Part shown: positions 59,549 to 64,000 of the stretch, piece by piece
Layout: each line of letters starts with the position of its first letter
How positions within the stretch are numbered: position 1 is the stretch's first letter
DNA from: Methanoregulaceae archaeon UBA467
GTDB lineage: Archaea > Halobacteriota > Methanomicrobia > Methanomicrobiales > Methanospirillaceae
Direction: 5' to 3'
NCBI GenBank assembly: GCA_002503825.1
Contig: DASP01000016.1
Span: 68,303 to 132,302, forward strand
DNA: 64,000 nucleotides
The notes under the pieces: model-generated
What the model was told of the DNA's origin: nothing
Database searches by the model: none
What the model saw: only the letters and a program-made list of their open reading frames with translations
Translations under genes and position numbers: made by a program

Positions 59549-59654
59549 TACAAGGGATATGATCCTGTTTATCCCCATATACTAAGTGTTAAGAGGAAGA
59601 AGGTGCCATAACCCTTTGAATTTTCAAGGATTCCGGCAGGAGGACCAATACAGA

Positions 59655-60041
59655 ATGGATCTCGATATGAACGAAATTTCATCCAGGCTTGCGAAGGTAC
59701 AGGGGATTCATAATGTTCAATTCATTCTGCTCTATGGATCAACGGCAGAAGGGAGGAGCACTGATGAATCTGACATTGACCTGGCGGTTTATTATGAGGG
59801 GACGCCAGAAGAGGCGGCCTTCTTCCGCTACCATGCCCTGAAAGCACTCGACGACCCCCGGTACGACCTCTGGATATTCCAGCAGCTTCCCCTGTATATC
59901 CGTATCCGTGCACTTCGCGGAAAGATACTCTACTGCAAGGACATCCCGTTCCTTTACACAGTAGCGTATGATACCATCCGGGACTATGATGCATTCAAAC
60001 ACAGGCTGTTTGACTACATCGGGGAGAAGGTACTGTCATGA
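59655..60041 (+). CDS. MntA-like nucleotidyltransferase antitoxin
   Basis: 128 aa from ATG 59655 with GGAGGACC upstream. Nucleotidyltransferase signature LLYGSTAEGRSTDESDIDLAV (GSx10DxD, about residues 26-43). MNT antitoxins modify the HEPN toxin with AMP to silence it. Stop and start of the next gene overlap (ATGA at 60038), the usual module layout. Confidence 0.88.
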   Translation: MDLDMNEISSRLAKVQGIHNVQFILLYGSTAEGRSTDESDIDLAVYYEGTPEEAAFFRYHALKALDDPRYDLWIFQQLPLYIRIRALRGKILYCKDIPFLYTVAYDTIRDYDAFKHRLFDYIGEKVLS

Positions 60042-60487
60042 GCACGATTCCTCCACGCAGGATACGCACGGATCTCATCCGGATAAAACTTGCTGAAATC
60101 CGCGACGGGATTTCTGTGGTCCGGGAAAACCTGCCCGGGGAAGAGGCTGAGTTTCTCAGGTTAGGCCTGGTAAAAGATGGAATCTATAAAAAAACCGAAT
60201 ATGCCATTGAAAATGTCCTGGATATCTGTGCCGTGCTGAATTCTGACCTGATGCTCGGAGTGCCCGGGGATAATGAAGACATAATTGCTCATCTCCAGTT
60301 GGATCAGGTTATTTCCGACGAGATGGGCGGAAAGATCCGCGGGATGAAAGCATTCCGGAATATCATGGTGCATCGCTACGGGGCGATCAATGATAGTATC
60401 GCCTACCGGCTTCTCAACGAACATCTTGACGACTTTGACGCTTTCCGGTCTGCAATTGAGAAATTTTTGTCCGACCATTCTCCGTGA
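60038..60487 (+). CDS. HepT-like HEPN-family toxin (DUF86)
   Basis: 149 aa. It is mostly helical, and the HEPN ribonuclease motif Rx4HxY is present as FRNIMVHRYGAI near residue 110. HepT cleaves or blocks RNA until adenylylated by MntA on the tyrosine of that motif. Co-located with MntA, it forms a complete toxin-antitoxin pair. Confidence 0.87.
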   Translation: MSTIPPRRIRTDLIRIKLAEIRDGISVVRENLPGEEAEFLRLGLVKDGIYKKTEYAIENVLDICAVLNSDLMLGVPGDNEDIIAHLQLDQVISDEMGGKIRGMKAFRNIMVHRYGAINDSIAYRLLNEHLDDFDAFRSAIEKFLSDHSP

Positions 60488-60839
60488 AGAGATGAAAATA
60501 TTCAGGGTTTTCTCCGGACACTGTTCACCATGATACCAGGTCTCCCTTCACCATTCCTTTATCGTCGTTGCCCTTAATCATCAATCAGCGCGAACCAGTC
60601 TGTCGTGTACATCCTCTGCCAGTTCCCGGTCTGGATCCTGCATCCGGACCAGGGCTCCCCCTTATATGCACCCGGCTTCACACTCCGGTGACAGAAAACA
60701 GGGTTTATCACTGCATACCATGAAAAAATCGGTGAGGTATGATCTATCGGGTCTATTCCTGCAGGAATGTGCAGAGAGGCCTTGAGTTCTTTGATGACCA
60801 GGTTTTTTTTTTGTCTGCCTCATTCTGCGGCTAATGTGG
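60488..60839. other. Intergenic region with a fragment of the YdjM-type gene
   Basis: 352 bp. Bases 60604-60621 are identical to 61726-61743 of the downstream membrane gene (18 nt), and similarity extends back to 60591. The rest holds no gene. A long T-run at 60802-60811 marks a likely transcript end. Confidence 0.55.
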
Positions 60840-61232
60840 TCAGTAGGTCTCAACCTTCAGCCCTGGAACATGGAGAAAATGCTGATCGCGGGTGATAATC
60901 ATCCCGTCGTTGCAGAGCGCAATTGAGGCAATGAGTTCATCAAAATCTCCGATGTGACTTCCATTCCGCTTCTGTTCTGCCGAAAGTGCGCCGAATGCTT
61001 CATATGTGTCATCGTCGATTGTGAGGTTTATCAGGGCGTTTTGTATGGCAAGAACCTCCTTTACATTGTCGTTTGGCGAAGCAGAGAGGAAGGCACCCCT
61101 GTATAACTCAAGAAGATTGATGCAGGTCGTGGCAAGGGGTACCCCTGCTTCAATAAACAGGGTGACCTTTTCCAGGGCTTCTGGTTTATGCCTGATAAGG
61201 TCAATCAGAAATGAGGTGTCAAGCGTCGGCAT
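60840..61232 (-). CDS. vapC: VapC-type PIN-domain toxin
   Basis: 130 aa from ATG 61232 (a start at 61247 is less likely). PIN-domain acids: TLDTSFLIDLIR (Asp near residue 5), ATTCINLLELYRGAF (about 32-46), DFDELIASIAL (about 95-105), and MIITRDQHFLHVPGL near the end. It is a Mg-dependent RNase. It overlaps the vapB gene by 14 bases. Confidence 0.9.
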   Translation of the reverse strand: MPTLDTSFLIDLIRHKPEALEKVTLFIEAGVPLATTCINLLELYRGAFLSASPNDNVKEVLAIQNALINLTIDDDTYEAFGALSAEQKRNGSHIGDFDELIASIALCNDGMIITRDQHFLHVPGLKVETY

Positions 61233-61458
61233 CGAACCGGACCTCACGCATCCGTGACTGCCTCATTTCTTTTGAAACACGTTCGATTGCATCGGCAAGT
61301 TCGGGATTCGGACCAAATTCACGAAGTACATCAATTATTGTCCTTTTCGGCGGAGTATACTTTACGATCACGTCAGAAAAACTCATTTTTGAGTTACTTT
61401 TCAACCGTGTCAGTCGCTCATACGCCTCTTCACTGATGCTGATAGTCCTGGTCGGCAT
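61219..61458 (-). CDS. vapB: VapB-type antitoxin
   Basis: 79 aa. N-terminal ribbon-helix-helix RTISISEEAYERLTRLK with a KMSFSDVIVKY second helix; charged C-terminal tail (KEMRQSRMREVRFDADA) that would wrap the toxin. Located directly upstream of vapC on the minus strand, as usual. Confidence 0.88.
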   Translation of the reverse strand: MPTRTISISEEAYERLTRLKSNSKMSFSDVIVKYTPPKRTIIDVLREFGPNPELADAIERVSKEMRQSRMREVRFDADA

Positions 61459-61726
61459 ATCTGTGTATGTGTATGTGCACAGATAAAATTATATCCTCCC
61501 CGGGAAACGATCGAATAGTATCCCTATCCCGGCATCAGATTATTGTCCCGGATTCATGTGACTGTTTCGTAGCTGAAATGTTGTAATTCCGGTTTGTGGG
61601 GAGTGAGTCCTTTTCCCGGGAGACCCACTCATCCTGTCGGGACATTTTAGAACACCTGATATCTTTCCGGTTTTGCCGTATACCCGTCACTACCTTTCAT
61701 TTACCATCCACCCGAACATAGTTCCC

Positions 61727-62422
61727 GTGTACATCCTCTGCCACCTGCTTGCCGGGGTCCTGGTCGGGGTCCTCCTCACCTTCTGGAGGAAGGAGCGGTG
61801 GCTCATCCTGGCCGCAGCGATCGGGAGCGTGTTGCCTGATTTGATCGACAAGCCGGTCGGGTATATTGTTCTGGCTGATTCGGTGAACTTCGGCAGGATC
61901 TATGTGCATTCGCTGGTCGTACTGCTGCTCTTTTTCATTGCAGGGGTCATTATCTGGAGGTACTACCGGAGCTTTATCGGGATGGCGCTTGCCCTCGGGA
62001 TACTTTCACACCAGCTCCTCGACCTGATGTGGGAGGAGTACTGGAACTGGCTCTGGCCGTTCTTCGGACCGTTCCACGGGAAAATATTCGAGAACTTCTT
62101 TGCCGACGGGTTCTGGCGTGAGATCACGAATCCCTCGGAGTGGATCTTTGCCGCTGCCGTCCTGCTGGTGCTGATCACGATCTACCGGTTCAGGGGGTCA
62201 GGGATTATTCACAGGAATACCGGGTTGTTTATGGCACTTTCATGGGTCCTGACCGGCATTGTTGTGGTGTGCGGTATCGCCATCCTTTATTGCGGAGTAA
62301 CCGGGGTTTACTGTATCCTCACCGGCTGGGACCATTCCATCGATAATGCGCTCGCGGGTATGCTGCTACTCGCCGGGGGGCTGTTGTGCGGGTGGGGGAG
62401 CCGGGTACGGGCCGGGGACTGA
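61727..62422 (+). CDS. YdjM/DUF457-type membrane-bound metal-dependent hydrolase
   Basis: 231 aa from GTG 61727; a TTG start at 61673 is alternative, but the GTG region is what was duplicated at 60.6 kb. About six membrane helices. Metal ligand candidates: SVLPDLIDKPVGYI (about 37-50), YVHSLVVLLLF (His near 63) and GILSHQLLDLMWEEYWN (His/Asp near 100). The protein family lacks a proven substrate. Parts of this gene occur as fragments at both sides (60.6 and 63.3 kb). Confidence 0.75.
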   Translation: MYILCHLLAGVLVGVLLTFWRKERWLILAAAIGSVLPDLIDKPVGYIVLADSVNFGRIYVHSLVVLLLFFIAGVIIWRYYRSFIGMALALGILSHQLLDLMWEEYWNWLWPFFGPFHGKIFENFFADGFWREITNPSEWIFAAAVLLVLITIYRFRGSGIIHRNTGLFMALSWVLTGIVVVCGIAILYCGVTGVYCILTGWDHSIDNALAGMLLLAGGLLCGWGSRVRAGD

Positions 62423-62624
62423 TTGGGAATCCTGGAAAGGAGTGAGTATTATAAGGTATACCGGGTCCAGGCTTCAATGTTCATAATAACATTTCCATTT
62501 CGCATGATAGTAAGATTATCATGGAGAGAAAAACGATTGTTTCAGTTGCAGGATCAAAATGGCATTTATGCACATTGTGGTACATATGCACACCAATATA
62601 TACGATGCTGATCCACACAATTGT

Positions 62625-62849
62625 ATGTCTTCCTGCACAACTGAATCCCAGATTAAGCGCATTCCTGTGAAAGAGCCCACCTGGAGAAGTCTTCACGACC
62701 TGAAAGAAGCAGGCCAGAGTTTTGATGAACTGCTTGCCGGGATGATCCAGCGCGAACAGGATTATCGTGACTGGAAGATGATCACAGAGATCGACAGGAA
62801 CGGCGAGTTTGTAGCCTTTGACCCGGAAGAAATTATGCAGGACGATTAA
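62625..62849 (+). CDS. RelB-like antitoxin
   Basis: 74 aa from ATG 62625; the frame is open from 62559, but the earlier part is low-complexity His/Met-rich. It begins MSSCTTESQIKRIPVKEPTW, includes RSLHDLKEAGQSFDELLAGMI and ends with an acidic tail (AFDPEEIMQDD). Adjacent to the RelE toxin. Confidence 0.75.
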   Translation: MSSCTTESQIKRIPVKEPTWRSLHDLKEAGQSFDELLAGMIQREQDYRDWKMITEIDRNGEFVAFDPEEIMQDD

Positions 62850-62873
62850 CGGGAACCGGGGAGCGAAAAGATC

Positions 62874-63161
62874 GTGTTTGCAATCGTCATTGAGAGGAGA
62901 GCACAGGAGTTTCTCAAAAAACTCCCCATAAAATCCAGACGTATCATTGTTGAAAAAATTAATGAACTGAAACAGGATCCTTTTCCAGGGGGAAATAAAG
63001 AAAAACTTGATTATCCCCATCCTCCTGCAGTCTATCGCCTCCATGTCAGCAGATCGTTCACCGTCTTTTATATGATAGAACAGGAAGAGATGCTCGTGAA
63101 GATTGAGAAGATCATGACGATTGAAAAAGCACATAAGAGATACTCGTACCGGGAGAAATAA
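62874..63161 (+). CDS. RelE/ParE-type toxin
   Basis: 95 aa from GTG 62874. It starts MFAIVIERRAQEFLKKLP, then helix RRIIVEKINELKQDPFPGG, with strands KLDYPHPPAVYRLHVSRSFTVFYMIEQEEMLVKIEKIM. The basic/aromatic residues typical of the RNase fold are present. It lies 24 bases behind the antitoxin gene. Confidence 0.86.
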   Translation: MFAIVIERRAQEFLKKLPIKSRRIIVEKINELKQDPFPGGNKEKLDYPHPPAVYRLHVSRSFTVFYMIEQEEMLVKIEKIMTIEKAHKRYSYREK

Positions 63162-63233
63162 TCATAAAATAGGATTATTTCAATTTTATCACACGTATTA
63201 CCGTTAAAGTGCCATCTTTTTTTTGCGGCATCA

Positions 63234-63350
63234 CATGGGATTACTTGCACCCTTACCGGCTGGGACAACCAGGTTGATAATGCGCTTGCCGGACTGCTGC
63301 TGGTCGCCGGGGGCGTGTTGTGCGGGTGGGGGAACAGGTGGTGGGGCAAT
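63234..63350 (+). pseudogene. C-terminal fragment of a YdjM-type membrane gene
   Basis: The frame reads ITCTLTGWDNQVDNALAGLL and VAGGVLCGWGNRWW, closely matching the end of the intact gene (ILTGWDHSIDNALAGMLLLAGG and LLCGWG). The DNA matches 62308-62403 with gaps. There is no start and it is not part of a longer ORF, so it is a remnant. Confidence 0.75.
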
Positions 63351-63457
63351 GGTGAAACCAGGACCCAATTACATCTTTACATGGTATCCCCTGACCTCTC
63401 CATTAAAACGTTCATTGTTCGCAAACTATAATCAACTATAGCGCACCATAACATATT

Positions 63458-63715
63458 ATGGCAAAGACGACGGTCCAGCTCCGGCCGGAGACGAAAGAGA
63501 AGCTGGATGACCTGAAACTTCATCCGCGGGAGACCTATGATGATCTTATCAACCGGCTTGCTGATGCAGCGTACGATGATGAATCGCTCTCTGATGATGA
63601 GATTGAAGATATAAGGGCAAGCGAAAAAGATATTGCGGCAGGCCGGGTCCGAAACCTGCGGGACATTATGAAGGAGCTTGGAGATGACCAGGTGATCCGT
63701 TCCCTGGTGGAATAA
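63458..63715 (+). CDS. RelB/RHH-type antitoxin
   Basis: 85 aa. It starts MAKTTVQLRPETKEKLDDLK (ribbon-helix-helix-like strand and helix), then YDDLINRLADAAYDDESLSDDEIEDIR and a tail AAGRVRNLRDIMKELGDD. Its stop overlaps the toxin ATG at 63715 (TAATG). Confidence 0.84.
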   Translation: MAKTTVQLRPETKEKLDDLKLHPRETYDDLINRLADAAYDDESLSDDEIEDIRASEKDIAAGRVRNLRDIMKELGDDQVIRSLVE

Positions 63716-63984
63716 TGGTCTACCAGGTAAAATTCACCCACAGGGCTGAGAAAGCGTTTGTGGCGCTGCCCCGGATCGCACGCATCAGGATTGCAGTCGC
63801 CCTTGAGAAATATGCAGCGAATCCCTTTCATCGTCAGGATGTAAAGAAAGTTAAGGGATGTCCGTCCGATAAGCCACGTTACAGGATCAGAATTGGTGAG
63901 TACCGGGCGACGTTCCGTATTATCCAGGACCAGTTGGTCATTTGTGTTGTTGCAGTCGGAAAAAAGAAGAATTATGAATACTGA
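63715..63984 (+). CDS. RelE-type toxin
   Basis: 89 aa. RelE fold: YQVKFTHRAEKAFVALP, helix ARIRIAVALEKYAANPFH, and strands KVKGCPSDKPRYRIRIGEYRATFRI. The basic residues RYRIRIGEYR are the expected RNA-contact set. It ends 16 bases from the window edge. Confidence 0.88.
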   Translation: MVYQVKFTHRAEKAFVALPRIARIRIAVALEKYAANPFHRQDVKKVKGCPSDKPRYRIRIGEYRATFRIIQDQLVICVVAVGKKKNYEY

Positions 63985-64000
63985 CCCCCGAAAACTGTTC

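Overview
The window is archaeal and almost certainly from a methanogen of the Methanomicrobiales (class Methanomicrobia). Evidence: eukaryote-type information genes (small primase subunit, GINS, L44e, S27e, eIF2-alpha, Nop10, LSm, CDC48); a YcaO/TfuA pair that modifies methyl-coenzyme M reductase; an FmdE-type protein; a geranylgeranyl-reductase for archaeal lipids; an F420-type luciferase-fold oxidoreductase; and an NrpR-type operator in front of amt/glnK. Most genes look like ordinary core chromosome with a moderately high G+C content. AT-rich stretches are confined to promoters. No virus or plasmid backbone is visible.

Left part (1-9.9 kb): a dense, co-directional information-processing cluster, elp3(partial)-priS-gins-rpl44e-rps27e-eIF2a-nop10-PAC2 chaperone-endonuclease Q. 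It is followed by ferredoxin-geranylgeranyl reductase, a TrkA-N potassium regulator, RNase HII and a site-2 protease. The 53-aa nop10 gene is small and overlaps both neighbours.

9.9-24.4 kb: one copy of a structured dispersed repeat (second copy at 21.8-22.0 kb), an unassigned protein, the YcaO-TfuA McrA thioamidation pair, a DUF362 protein, and a disturbed region of about 14.6-19.1 kb. The disturbed region has two inverted stubs of a short-chain dehydrogenase, a 12-TM protein, an LLM oxidoreductase, an acetoacetate-decarboxylase-like gene and a decayed transposase. Then come a response regulator/roadblock pair, tRNA-Pro(GGG), a DUF89 protein, a Yip1 protein and an NfeD-SPFH pair.

24.7-40.6 kb: two small proteins, a RecJ-like DHH protein, then a tight minus-strand run RNase Z-sugar isomerase-UPF0200 kinase-radical SAM activase, diverging from thiC. 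An intact IS1634-type insertion sequence sits at 33.2-35.0 kb. Beyond it lie 5-formyl-THF cyclo-ligase, CDC48-Hsp20 (with a palindrome over the TATA box), the bifunctional FBP aldolase/phosphatase, and LSm plus a cysteine-rich winged-helix protein.

40.6-51.3 kb: an iron/corrinoid-type ABC importer behind an AT-rich, palindrome-bearing promoter, an FmdE-like protein, the amt-glnK operon with its operator, a PAS protein with a RecA/KaiC-like partner, a small pair of unknown proteins and tRNA-Gln(TTG).

51.3-64 kb is accessory: a methyltransferase whose 3' end has been amplified into a 46-bp tandem array, a nuclease-like protein, secreted or anchored proteins (TPR, 5'-nucleotidase, PEGA), and then four toxin-antitoxin modules (MntA/HepT, VapBC, two RelBE-type) in 4.4 kb. 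Fragments of a YdjM-type membrane gene are scattered around these modules.

Family assignments rest on recognisable motifs and gene order read by eye; no database search was run.
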